From assembly GCA_033855775.1 (NCBI GenBank), contig JAWVFT010000009.1, positions 1 to 22,416 of the forward strand: 22,416 nt of DNA. The letters are read 5' to 3'. Below are positions 1 through 7,411 of the stretch, one piece after another. Made by a program: the position numbers and the translations under genes. Position 1 is the first letter of the stretch. Each line of letters opens with the position of its first letter. Below the pieces are notes generated by a model. The model saw nothing but the letters and a program-made list of their open reading frames with translations, ran no database searches and was not told the origin of the DNA. This DNA is from DASVTR01 sp033855775 (lineage in GTDB: Bacteria; Acidobacteriota; Blastocatellia; Pyrinomonadales; Pyrinomonadaceae).

Positions 1-1
1 A

Positions 2-592
2 TGGCGGCGCGGCTACAAGTTTTCGACCTACGCGACGTGGTGGATTCGGCAGGCGATAACCAGAGCGATTGCCGACCAGGCTCGCACCATTCGCATTCCC
101 GTTCACATGATTGAGACGATTAACAAGCTCGTCAGAACGTCGCGCGCCCTCGTGCAGGAGTTGGGACGCGAGCCGACGAGCGAAGAGATTGCGCAGCGGG
201 TTGACATGCCTGTCTCGAAGGTGCGGCAGGTCTTCAAGATGGCGCAGCAGCCAATCTCTCTGGAAACGCCGATTGGACAGGAAGAAGATTCGCAGCTTGG
301 CGATTTCATCGAAGACAAATCGCGCGTCAGCCCGGCTGAATCCGTTGTCGCCTCGAACCTGCGGGAGATTACGGACGAAGTGCTGGCGACATTGAGCCCG
401 CGTGAAGAGAAAGTCATCAAGATGCGCTACGGCCTCGGCCCGATTGGCGAGGAGCACACGCTCGAAGAAGTCGGGCAAGACTTCTCCGTGACGCGCGAGC
501 GGATTCGTCAGATTGAAGCGAAGGCGCTGAGAAAGCTGCGTCATCCTTCACGCGCGCGCCTGCTGAAAGGCTTTATCGAAACCAGCCAGTAA
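2..592 (+). CDS. rpoD: Primary sigma factor RpoD, C-terminal part (5' end outside window)
   Basis: This is the promoter-recognition subunit of RNA polymerase, open to the window edge in frame 2, so the start and regions 1 to 2.2 lie outside. The first 40 residues are the region 2.3/2.4 helix (YKFSTYATWWIRQAITRAI) that melts and reads the -10 element, followed by RIPVHMIETINKL, which is typical of region 3 entry. Region 3 contains EPTSEEIAQRVDMPVSKV and the PIGQEEDSQLGDFIED stretch of the sigma finger. Region 4 has LSPREEKVIKMRYGL and the -35 helix-turn-helix VTRERIRQIEAKALRKLRHP. The near-consensus sequence favours the housekeeping factor (RpoD/SigA) over RpoS or RpoH. A hairpin terminator follows 78 bases after the stop. 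Only 196 residues are visible, so nothing can be said on the N-terminal region or on the upstream operon (often dnaG-rpoD). Confidence 0.95.
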   Translation, partial: WRRGYKFSTYATWWIRQAITRAIADQARTIRIPVHMIETINKLVRTSRALVQELGREPTSEEIAQRVDMPVSKVRQVFKMAQQPISLETPIGQEEDSQLGDFIEDKSRVSPAESVVASNLREITDEVLATLSPREEKVIKMRYGLGPIGEEHTLEEVGQDFSVTRERIRQIEAKALRKLRHPSRARLLKGFIETSQ

Positions 593-670
593 AAGTATGA
601 GGCAAGAGATTTCAACTTTCCTGCCTCACACTCTTCAGGCTTCAAGTTCAAAACCCGTCTGTCTGGAAAA

Positions 671-706
671 GGGCGCCCCGGCAATTAAACCGGAGCGCCC
701 TTTTTC
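671..706 (+). terminator. Bidirectional intrinsic terminator between rpoD and the zinc-ribbon gene
   Basis: An 11-bp stem with one mismatch (left arm 671-681, right arm 690-700) encloses an 8-base loop and is followed by TTTTTC. On the other strand the stem is followed by TTTTCC, so it can also end transcripts of the convergent gene that stops at 744. Confidence 0.85.
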
Positions 707-743
707 TCATTCTTGAGATTCGACGTGAGCAGAGGCCGTCGAA

Positions 744-1508
744 TTATGGCTCATCGTTCATGTCCGAGGCGTCAAGCTCTTTGAGCATGATGTTGGTTCC
801 ATCGTCCTGCGAATTTATGATGGCCATTAATTTGTCGGATTTGAGAATCGTGCTCTGGCCCGCGTCCGGCGTCTTGATAATATTGTCGGGCTTCAGCTTC
901 GCCGTGTACCACGCGAGGACCTTCTCGTAAGAATCCTTCGTCCGCAACTGTAATAACCCGCCGCCGTTCGCGCTCTTTAAGTCCAACATTGTTTCCGAGC
1001 CGGGATAGATGTAAGCGCGGCTGATGGAGTTGGAGCCTGTCGTGACGGTTGGCGGCTGTGGCGGAGGCGGCGGCGGCGGAATGTGCGGCTGCGTCGCGGA
1101 GCCGGGCGGCAACTCCGGCGTGGAGGTGGGCGGCGGCGGAGTGGCTATGCGGTTTTTGGTGAGCCTCACTATTCCGAAAGCGATGATTGAGAGAAGAAAG
1201 AGCGAGGCCATCAGTCCAATCAGCCAGATCTTTCGCTTTTGCGCTCGCTGCTCAAGGCTTTTGGTGTTGTAAGCCAGCGGCGACTGTGGCGTCTTGTCGG
1301 GCGCAAGGTAAGCCGGGCTGGTCGGCTGCGGAGGAAGAAAGTCTGTTGGCTGCGCGCCAAAATCCGCGGGCGGACGCAGCGTTCGCGTCGTCGCCTCGGT
1401 CACGCTGGCGGCATTTGCGTTGCCGACGAGCCTGCCACATTGGCGGCAGAATTTTGCTCCGGTAATCTGGGTTGCGCCACAATTGGGACAAGTTGCGTTG
1501 GACATCAT
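744..1508 (-). CDS. Zinc-ribbon, single-pass membrane protein with proline-rich linker
   Basis: This is a 254-residue protein of unknown function. The N-terminus carries a zinc ribbon of the C-X2-C-X10-C-X2-C type (C7, C10, C21, C24). A Pro/Thr-rich stretch follows to about residue 90, then basic residues and one membrane helix (about 94-116, WLIGLMASLFLLSIIAFGIV). A polyproline linker (about 123-153) leads to a C-terminal domain of about 85 residues (YIYPGSETMLDL to the end) that contains KVLAWYTAKL. The layout implies a cytoplasmic zinc ribbon and a C-terminal domain across the inner membrane. Two ATG codons are adjacent (1506-1508 and 1503-1505) and neither has a clear Shine-Dalgarno sequence, so the start is uncertain by one codon. 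Zinc-ribbon/TM proteins of this kind occur as orphans in many phyla and I do not recognise a named family. The gene is convergent with rpoD. Confidence 0.85.
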   Translation of the reverse strand: MMSNATCPNCGATQITGAKFCRQCGRLVGNANAASVTEATTRTLRPPADFGAQPTDFLPPQPTSPAYLAPDKTPQSPLAYNTKSLEQRAQKRKIWLIGLMASLFLLSIIAFGIVRLTKNRIATPPPPTSTPELPPGSATQPHIPPPPPPPQPPTVTTGSNSISRAYIYPGSETMLDLKSANGGGLLQLRTKDSYEKVLAWYTAKLKPDNIIKTPDAGQSTILKSDKLMAIINSQDDGTNIMLKELDASDMNDEP

Positions 1509-1665
1509 CTGCGGTCAACATTACGATGCGGGCCTACAGCTATGCAAGCCCTTCGGCGCGCTGCTGCGGGTCGCGCGCGATAGCCAGACTCCTTCAACGC
1601 GAGTGAAGATAGTGACGGTGCGGCGAGTTGTCTGCGAATTAAGGTGAGAAAAGTGACAAATTAAA

Positions 1666-1694
1666 TTGACATGCTTTCAACGATTGTGTATTTT
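1666..1694 (+). promoter_or_regulatory. Sigma70-type promoter candidate for the secreted repeat protein
   Basis: A perfect -35 TTGACA (1666-1671) stands 17 bases before TATTTT (1689-1694), which matches 4 of 6 positions of the -10 consensus. It lies in locally AT-rich DNA. Transcription would start near 1701 and leave a leader of about 340 nt. A second -10 (TATAAT, 1737-1742) has only a weak -35 partner. Confidence 0.55.
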
Positions 1695-2001
1695 GTGTTT
1701 TCGCCCTCTGGCTAAGATTTCTAATCCGAGCAACCATATAATCGAATTGACGCTTTTCCCCTCGCCCTATCACCTACCTTTTGCGCTCAAGCAGGGCTGT
1801 AGCTTTGCTCGCGCGAGGTTTGTCTATCAACGGTCGGGGACTCCTTTCTTTTCCCATTCTGAACTTCCGGCGAATGCGCGCGAGGCAAGCTCTCGCGTTC
1901 AGGATGAGAGACATGCTTTCGCATCCGTAAACCTCTGAGACGTGAACACAGCGCGCTCTCTTCGGAAAGCTGCGAGGTCGCACGTTCTATCACTCAACAA
2001 C

Positions 2002-2017
2002 TCCAACTGAAGTTGGA
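2002..2017 (+). promoter_or_regulatory. Stem-loop adjacent to the ribosome binding site
   Basis: TCCAACT and AGTTGGA form a perfect 7-bp inverted repeat separated by GA; in RNA it would close as a 6-bp stem with a UGAA loop. It ends seven bases before the GAGGAG ribosome binding site, so it could influence translation initiation. Function is inferred from position only. Confidence 0.45.
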
Positions 2018-2023
2018 TTACCC

Positions 2024-2029
2024 GAGGAG
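2024..2029 (+). promoter_or_regulatory. Ribosome binding site that fixes a TTG start
   Basis: GAGGAG lies nine bases before TTG at 2039. No ATG exists in a comparable position, and the TTG opens directly into a signal peptide, so the TTG start is well supported. Confidence 0.8.
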
Positions 2030-2038
2030 AGTAAGACC

Positions 2039-5000
2039 TTGAAGAGATATTTAGTGTTAGCGCTAACGCTGGCGTTGCTACTACCGATGTTAGTAATACC
2101 CGGTCAGGCTCAACTAACGAGGAAGAGCCAAACGGCCAAAACGGCTGCCCCTTCCGACTTTTTCGTCCAGCCACAACCGTCTCAAACACAAGAGGGCGGC
2201 GCTGCGGCGCAAGTCCAGCCCGTTTCATCAAAGGCCGTTCGCTTTGCCGAATCGCTTCCGCTGAGGGACTTGCCCTCACCCGTGCCTGAGAGAAACGGCT
2301 CTATCCTCAGCCCCGGCGAAGGCGAAGGACACGAAATCAACGAACAGAACTCCGAAGAAATTCGGCGGGCTGTTCCGGGCGCGCGCGGTTCGATTGACCC
2401 CGTAGTCCAAACCAATCTTAAGGCTCAATCGAATGCTCCTGACGCTCCGGCGGTGATGCCGGGGCCGGCCCTGACCTTTGAAGGCATGAGCAGTCAGGAC
2501 AATCTAAACGCTTCCGGCGGCAGCACGGTGATGCCGCCCGACACCAACGGCGATGTCGGCCCCAACCATTATGTCCAGACGACCAACTTCGTCTTCAATG
2601 TTTACAGCAAGACAGGCACGCCGCTGCTGGCTGGCGGTCGCAAGTACAACCAGTTGTTCGGCCCCCTCGGCGGCATCTGCTCGACGCGCAACGACGGCGA
2701 CCCGATTGTCCTTTACGATCAACTGGCCGACCGCTGGATGATTAGCCAGTTCTGCGTTGGGACAGACCCTTTCACGCATCAACTCATCGCGTACTCCAAG
2801 ACGCCCGACCCGACCGGCGCGTACTACCTGTACGACTTCCAGATGCCGGACATTCACTTCCCTGACTATCCGCACTTCGGTATCTGGCACGATGCTTTGT
2901 ACATGACGGGCAACGTCTTCACGTCGGTCGCGGCCACGGCTTACTACGGCGGCGGCTCGTATGCGTTCGACCGCACGCGGATGCTCGCGGGCGACCCCGC
3001 GGCCAGCATGATTTACGTTGACACGTCCACCATTGAGCCGGGCCTCTTCGGGCAGCTTCCGGCTGACGCGGATGGTTATCAAGGGCCGCCGTCCAACTTG
3101 CCTGAGTTGATTTGCGAGTTCAGGGCGACGGAGTTTGGCGACGCTTTCGACGCTTTGCGCTGTTACGAGTTTCGCCCGAACTTTAACAATCCGGCGGCGA
3201 CGACCTACACGGTGCTGCCTGACTTTGCGACCGCTCCCTTCGACCCGCTTCAGCCGAACGGGCGCGTGGATGTCGAGCAGCCGAGTCCGGCGACCGCCGC
3301 GCACAATCTGGATTCGGTCGGCAATCGCCTGATGAATCGTTTCACCTATCGCAATCAGGGAACGTCTGCGGCTCCGGTTAACACTTATGCCACCGCCTGG
3401 ACGGTCAACGTCAGCGGCGTCAGCCCGACCACGGCGTCTAACTATCAAGCGGGAACGCGCTGGACTGAGTTCCGCCGCGACCCTTCGACCAGCGCCTTCA
3501 GCATCCGCGATCAGGGCACTTACGTGAACGGCCCGATTAGCGGCACGACCGGCGAAAACGATTTCATGGGCAGCATCGCCAATGACAATCAGGGCAACCT
3601 CGCTATCGGCTTCACGGGTTCGAGCACGACCCTGCTTCCGGCCATCAAGTGGGCTGGACGCACGGGCGCGCCCACAGGCACGCTCGACCAGGGCGAAGCG
3701 ACGATGTTCAATTCGACGGGCGCGCAGTTAGCGACCAACTCTCGTTGGGGCGACTATAGCTCGCTCAACGTTGACCCGGTTGACGACTGCACATTCTGGT
3801 ACACCAACGAGTATCGCTTGCTGGCGAATCAGAGCGCGGCTGGCACCTTCCCGTTCCTCTGGAACACGCGCGTCGGCAGCTTCAAGTTCCCGGCTTGCAC
3901 CACTTCGCCGCGCGGCTCAATCAGCGGCAATGTTAGCTTCAACGGTAATCCCGTCGCCGACGCGATTATCACGACCTCGAACGGCTATTTCGCCAAGACA
4001 GATGCGAGCGGCAACTACAACATCGCGACGGCGGGGCCGGACTCTTACACGATGACGGCCTTCAAGCGCAGCATCGGTGTCGCTCCGCTGACCATCGCGG
4101 GCGTCACAGTGACCAACGGTGCCAACACAGTCCAGAACTTCGTGCTCGCTCCGGCGGCAGACGTGGCTCTGGGAACGGTGACGATCACGGAAGGCCAGTT
4201 CAGCAACGGCAACGGCCACGTTGACCCGGGCGAGACAGGCAACATCGTTGTCACGCTGAGCGACCCATCGGCCATTCCGGCGACGGGCGTGACGGCGACG
4301 CTCTCGGTTAAGAATCCGACGACGGGCGTCAACATCGCGCAACCGCAAACGCGCGTCTACGGCACGATACCGGGCAACAGCAGCGTGACCAACGCCGCAG
4401 ACCCGTTCCGCTTCACCCTTGCGGCGCAGACGCCCATCGCCACGACGATTGAGTTTGTGCTCAAGGTTGATTTCGGCGGCGGCGCGACTCCGGCCCTGCT
4501 CTACTTCAGCTACTTCGTCGGCATCAACAATCCGACCTTCGCCGTCCTTCCGAACACGACGCTCGACACGACGCCGCCTGCTCTTCCGGCCGGGGCGATT
4601 TCCGCCACCACCGGAACGCAGACTGGACGCCTGTCGCGCAGCGGCGTGGCTTCCGGCTGCGGCACGCCGAAGGCCAATCCGGGCATCATCGCGGGCGACA
4701 CGACCGCTCGCCAGTACGACGCCTACACGTACACGAACAGCACGGTTGATATTCTGTGCGTGACCGTGAGCGTCAATCAAACCGGCACGGCTCTTTACGC
4801 GGCGGCTTACGGCAACGGCGGCTTCGTTCCTGCGACTCCGGCGACCAACTTCATCGGCGACCCCGGCTCTTCAGCCGCGACGATGAGCTTCTCGTTCGAT
4901 GTTCCGCCGTTGTCGAACTTCACCATCGTCGTTCATGATGTGACGCCGCCCGCTGGCATCGGCCAGACTTACAACGCCAACATCTCGACGGTGGCTTACA

Positions 5001-5854
5001 GCTTGCCGCCGGTTCGTCGTCGCGCAGACTTCGACGTTGACCTTAAGAGCGACATCTCCGTCTGGCGTCCGTCGGACGGCTTCTGGTACTACCGCAATAG
5101 CTCGACGGGTCTGGTTCAATCAACCTTCTGGGGCGCGGCGACAGACAAGCCTGTCCCCGGAGACTACGATGGCGACGGCAAGACGGACTTCGCCGTCTAT
5201 CGCCCGTCTGAGAACAACTGGTACATCCGCAAGAGCTTCGACGGCACAGGCATGGTCAAGGGCTTCGGCGCGGCGGGCGATACGCCCGTGCCGTCAGATT
5301 ACGATGGCGACGGCAAGACCGACATCGCCGTCTTCCGCCCGACCGAAGGCAAGTGGTACATCCTGAACAGCTTTACCAACACGCTGACCATACAGGCTTG
5401 GGGCGTTGCGACGGACAAGGTTGTTCCGGCTGACTACGACGGCGATGGCAAGTCTGACCTTGCTGTCTTCCGTCCCTCGACCGGCAACTGGCACGTCCGC
5501 AAGAGCACCGGCGGGCAGTCCATCACCAACTGGGGCGTCAGCACAGACACGCTCGTCCCGCATGACTATGACGGCGACAGGAAAGCCGATGTCGCTATCT
5601 TCCGCCCGTCTGAGGGCAACTGGTACATCATCAAGAGCACGGGCGGCGTGGTCGTTCAAGGATGGGGCAATTCGACGGATTCGCCCGTCCCCGGCGACTA
5701 CGACGGCGACAACAAGGCTGACATAGCGGTCTGGCGTCCATCGGACGGCAACTGGTATATCCTGAACAGCACGGGCTCGCCCGCCGCGACGATTCTCAAT
5801 CTGGGCGTTCCGGGCGACCGCCCCGTGCCGCTCGATTACATCCCGAATCCGTAA
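2039..5854 (+). CDS. Secreted multidomain protein with CarboxypepD_reg-like domain and six C-terminal VCBS/FG-GAP-like repeats
   Basis: A 1271-residue exported protein of unknown function. Residues 1-24 are a signal peptide ending PGQA, cleaved before Gln25. A low-complexity Pro/Ser/Gln stretch follows to about 150. A large domain (about 155-620) opens with the conserved-looking block PPDTNGDVGPNHYVQTTN and contains many aromatic and Gly-Asp turns, suggesting a beta-propeller-like fold. Residues about 624-705 (RGSISGNVSFNGNPVADAI) resemble a carboxypeptidase regulatory-like beta-sandwich. About 713-810 starts VTITEGQFSNGNGHVDPGE, a motif found in CARDB-like surface domains. About 875-985 is another beta-rich domain. 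The C-terminus (997-1271) has six repeats of 44-45 residues, each opening with a calcium loop such as DYDGDGKTD and followed by FRPS..NWYI. The first loop (DFDVDLKSD) is degenerate and the sixth repeat runs into a partial unit. No catalytic motif was recognised, so adhesion or surface binding is an inference. Confidence 0.9.
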   Translation: MKRYLVLALTLALLLPMLVIPGQAQLTRKSQTAKTAAPSDFFVQPQPSQTQEGGAAAQVQPVSSKAVRFAESLPLRDLPSPVPERNGSILSPGEGEGHEINEQNSEEIRRAVPGARGSIDPVVQTNLKAQSNAPDAPAVMPGPALTFEGMSSQDNLNASGGSTVMPPDTNGDVGPNHYVQTTNFVFNVYSKTGTPLLAGGRKYNQLFGPLGGICSTRNDGDPIVLYDQLADRWMISQFCVGTDPFTHQLIAYSKTPDPTGAYYLYDFQMPDIHFPDYPHFGIWHDALYMTGNVFTSVAATAYYGGGSYAFDRTRMLAGDPAASMIYVDTSTIEPGLFGQLPADADGYQGPPSNLPELICEFRATEFGDAFDALRCYEFRPNFNNPAATTYTVLPDFATAPFDPLQPNGRVDVEQPSPATAAHNLDSVGNRLMNRFTYRNQGTSAAPVNTYATAWTVNVSGVSPTTASNYQAGTRWTEFRRDPSTSAFSIRDQGTYVNGPISGTTGENDFMGSIANDNQGNLAIGFTGSSTTLLPAIKWAGRTGAPTGTLDQGEATMFNSTGAQLATNSRWGDYSSLNVDPVDDCTFWYTNEYRLLANQSAAGTFPFLWNTRVGSFKFPACTTSPRGSISGNVSFNGNPVADAIITTSNGYFAKTDASGNYNIATAGPDSYTMTAFKRSIGVAPLTIAGVTVTNGANTVQNFVLAPAADVALGTVTITEGQFSNGNGHVDPGETGNIVVTLSDPSAIPATGVTATLSVKNPTTGVNIAQPQTRVYGTIPGNSSVTNAADPFRFTLAAQTPIATTIEFVLKVDFGGGATPALLYFSYFVGINNPTFAVLPNTTLDTTPPALPAGAISATTGTQTGRLSRSGVASGCGTPKANPGIIAGDTTARQYDAYTYTNSTVDILCVTVSVNQTGTALYAAAYGNGGFVPATPATNFIGDPGSSAATMSFSFDVPPLSNFTIVVHDVTPPAGIGQTYNANISTVAYSLPPVRRRADFDVDLKSDISVWRPSDGFWYYRNSSTGLVQSTFWGAATDKPVPGDYDGDGKTDFAVYRPSENNWYIRKSFDGTGMVKGFGAAGDTPVPSDYDGDGKTDIAVFRPTEGKWYILNSFTNTLTIQAWGVATDKVVPADYDGDGKSDLAVFRPSTGNWHVRKSTGGQSITNWGVSTDTLVPHDYDGDRKADVAIFRPSEGNWYIIKSTGGVVVQGWGNSTDSPVPGDYDGDNKADIAVWRPSDGNWYILNSTGSPAATILNLGVPGDRPVPLDYIPNP
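5027..5827 (+). repeat. Six in-frame coding repeats of 135/132 bases (calcium-loop repeats)
   Basis: The repeated D-x-D-x-D loops start at 5027, 5162, 5297, 5432, 5564 and 5696, giving steps of 135, 135, 135, 132 and 132 bases. Protein similarity is high (DYDGDGK[TS]D, then [AV]V[FYW]RPS, then NW[YH]), but third positions differ. The array is therefore old and selected at protein level rather than a recent expansion. Confidence 0.9.
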
Positions 5855-5891
5855 CCTGCCCACGGCCACAAGCCGTCAGGTGAATTAACGA

Positions 5892-5935
5892 AAAGGGCTG
5901 AGGATTCAATCAATCCTCAGCCCTTTCTCTTTTTA
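5892..5935 (+). terminator. Strong intrinsic terminator after the secreted protein gene
   Basis: A perfect 15-bp stem (5892-5906 with 5912-5926) with a 5-base loop CAATC is followed by a T-rich run ending TTTTT. The left flank gives TTTTCG on the opposite strand, so it may also stop leftward transcripts arriving through the repeat array. Confidence 0.9.
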
Positions 5936-5982
5936 CACAATCGCCGCTCTTCTCGAAGCGGTCGCAAAGCATTCCGGCCCGC

Positions 5983-6458
5983 CGTCAGACTTTTCAATCC
6001 GTCGTCAAGTTGTCCAACCGCTCCGTCAGGCAATCCGCGTCGTCGTCAACGAAATCCGATGCTCCGTCAGACGATTTTAGTCGTTCGTCACAGAATCCGA
6101 TGCGTCGTCAGAGCAAACCGGGTCGTCGTCAGAGCAAACTGGTGCTCCGTCGGACGATTTGTGTGCTTCGTCACGCCATCCGTGTCGTCGTCGGGCTCGC
6201 CAAGTGCTTCGTCAAGCCGTCCAAGTGCTTCGTCGGAGAATTTGCCTCGTCGTCAGGCTCGCCAAGTGTTTCGTCGGGCAATCCATGTCGTCGTCAGACG
6301 ATTTTTCCCGTTCGTCAGGCATTCTGCGTCGTTCGCGGGGCGTGCTGAGCCGTTCTGCGCACCGTTTGCGTGAGCCAGCGGGCGTTTATGTGACTCAGCA
6401 TTCCGTTTGCGTTGTGTGCAGAGCGTTTGTGTCGCTCCGCACACCGTTTGCGTCGTCT
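5983..6458. repeat. Degenerate tandem array, period 20/21 bases
   Basis: Seventeen consecutive units each begin CGTC followed by A (13 units) or G (4 units). They start at 5983, 6003, 6024, 6044, 6065, 6086, 6106, 6127, 6148, 6169, 6189, 6210, 6231, 6251, 6272, 6292 and 6313. Units are 20 or 21 bases long. The head is constant, the middle varies (often .CAATCCG or .CGATTT) and the end is TCGT, GCTC, GCTT or CGTT. Units 11 and 14 are nearly identical, 7 and 8 share their first 13 bases, and 5 and 16 share 14 bases. From 6334 the pattern decays into units with CCGTTTGCGT (6355-6458). Three plus-strand frames stay open across it, but the 20-base units break any reading frame, so I call it non-coding. 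It lies between convergent genes. Confidence 0.85.
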
Positions 6459-6517
6459 GCAAGCTGTAGGCGGAGGAAAATCGTACGTTTTATCGCGGCA
6501 CCAGACGTTCCGGCGCG

Positions 6518-7120
6518 TTACTGCGCGACGTACTTGCGGCCGCGCGGGTTCAAGGTCAGGCCGGAATCGTTACTGAACAACCCTATGAACAACCTGTTGG
6601 CGCGGGCTTTCGGCGGGCCGTAGAAGAGGCCGCCGTCTCTCAGGTTGAGCTTGTCCTTCTCGAAAGCCGGTTCGACCTTCCGGCGCGAGAAGGGAGCGTT
6701 GAAGACGACGACCACGAATTTCTGCTCAAGCCGTCCTTCGGCGTCAGACTCCAACTCGATTAAGGCGACGGCGAAATCCTTCCTGCCGTCGCCGTTAAAA
6801 TCTCCGACCGTGTAGTAAGGATGAAAATCGGGCGCGGTCGCCTTCCGGTGATTCTCTATGTCCGTGTCGCATCGCCCGCAATCTTTATCCGTCGCCACGC
6901 GCAAGTGCGGCTCCTGCCTGAGCCAGCGTTGCAGGACATCTCTATGCTGCGCGCTGATGTAGGCGGGCAACTCCGGCGGCGGCTGGTTCTGCTGCTGCTT
7001 CGCCTTCGCGCGCTCTTCGCGCTCACGCTCACGCTCATGTTCCTGCGCCTGCGCGCCTCCGGCCAGCAACAGGGCCAGCACGAGCCAGCCCGCTGATTTT
7101 TTAAGCATACCCAAATTCAT
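6518..7120 (-). CDS. Small secreted protein with a single FG-GAP-like calcium loop
   Basis: A 200-residue exported protein of unknown function. Residues 1-25 form a signal peptide (WLVLALLLAGGAQAQ). A charged low-complexity stretch rich in Glu, Arg and Gln follows (about 27-50). The rest is a compact domain with a Cys pair (CGRC) and the loop DFNGDGRKDFAVALIELE, which matches the D-x-[ND]-x-D-G calcium loop of the FG-GAP/VCBS families; it then continues FVVVVFNAP. The start ATG at 7118-7120 is preceded by GAGGAG (7126-7131, five-base spacing). It faces the large repeat protein across the 20/21-base array. No terminator is seen immediately after its stop, so its transcript may read through the array to the bidirectional hairpin at 5892. 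A family name is not recognised. Confidence 0.85.
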   Translation of the reverse strand: MNLGMLKKSAGWLVLALLLAGGAQAQEHEREREREERAKAKQQQNQPPPELPAYISAQHRDVLQRWLRQEPHLRVATDKDCGRCDTDIENHRKATAPDFHPYYTVGDFNGDGRKDFAVALIELESDAEGRLEQKFVVVVFNAPFSRRKVEPAFEKDKLNLRDGGLFYGPPKARANRLFIGLFSNDSGLTLNPRGRKYVAQ

Positions 7121-7411
7121 TCGCTCTCCTCGTTGATTGGTTGATGATAGCCGTCACGGATTCAACTTGCATGAAGTCTCAGACCGCCGCGTTGGGGATA
7201 GCTTTTGGAGTTTACCATAGCCCCGCGAAACTTCCTGAGCCGCTCGAAAAGCAGACGCCGGACGATTGACCGCGCGACTTTCAAACGCGCCTTTGCGACC
7301 CGCGCTCTATCCGCCGCTTGCCTTGCGCGCGGGTCTGCGTGTAGGCTTTCTTCAACTGGTCGAAAGAGCGCGAACAGGTCGCCGCCCGTGTGAAGGGCGC
7401 GGCCAACAAGG
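7121..7411. other. Divergent intergenic region before mutS
   Basis: About 290 bases separate the minus-strand secreted protein from mutS. Two short overlapping ORFs (about 7162-7431 minus and 7205-7393 plus) are Arg/Ala-rich, have no ribosome binding site and show no family resemblance, so I do not call them. No clear promoter could be singled out. Confidence 0.4.

Larger units (their letters stand above)
1509..2038. other. 530-base non-coding region between divergent genes
   Basis: No convincing gene is seen; the small ORFs here have no family resemblance and no good ribosome binding site. The region holds sigma70-like promoter elements reading right (1666-1694 and a TATAAT at 1737-1742), a 10-bp perfect palindrome CTCGCGCGAG (1808-1817), an imperfect 11-bp hairpin (arms 1872-1882 and 1890-1900), and a perfect 7-bp inverted repeat beside the ribosome binding site (2002-2017). 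It would form a leader of more than 300 nt for the secreted protein gene at 2039. Confidence 0.6.

Noticed and set aside
2504..4780. Two long minus-strand Arg/Val-rich ORFs
   Set aside because: They are shadows of the 1271-residue gene in GC-rich DNA, with composition typical of antisense frames and no domain.
5983..6458. CRISPR array
   Set aside because: Only four to five bases are constant per unit and the period is 20/21 bases, too short for repeat plus spacer; no cas gene is near.
6010..6623. Three overlapping Arg/Ser-rich plus-strand ORFs
   Set aside because: They are open only because the tandem units rarely contain stop codons; mixed 20/21-base units break any repeat at protein level, and none has a convincing ribosome site.
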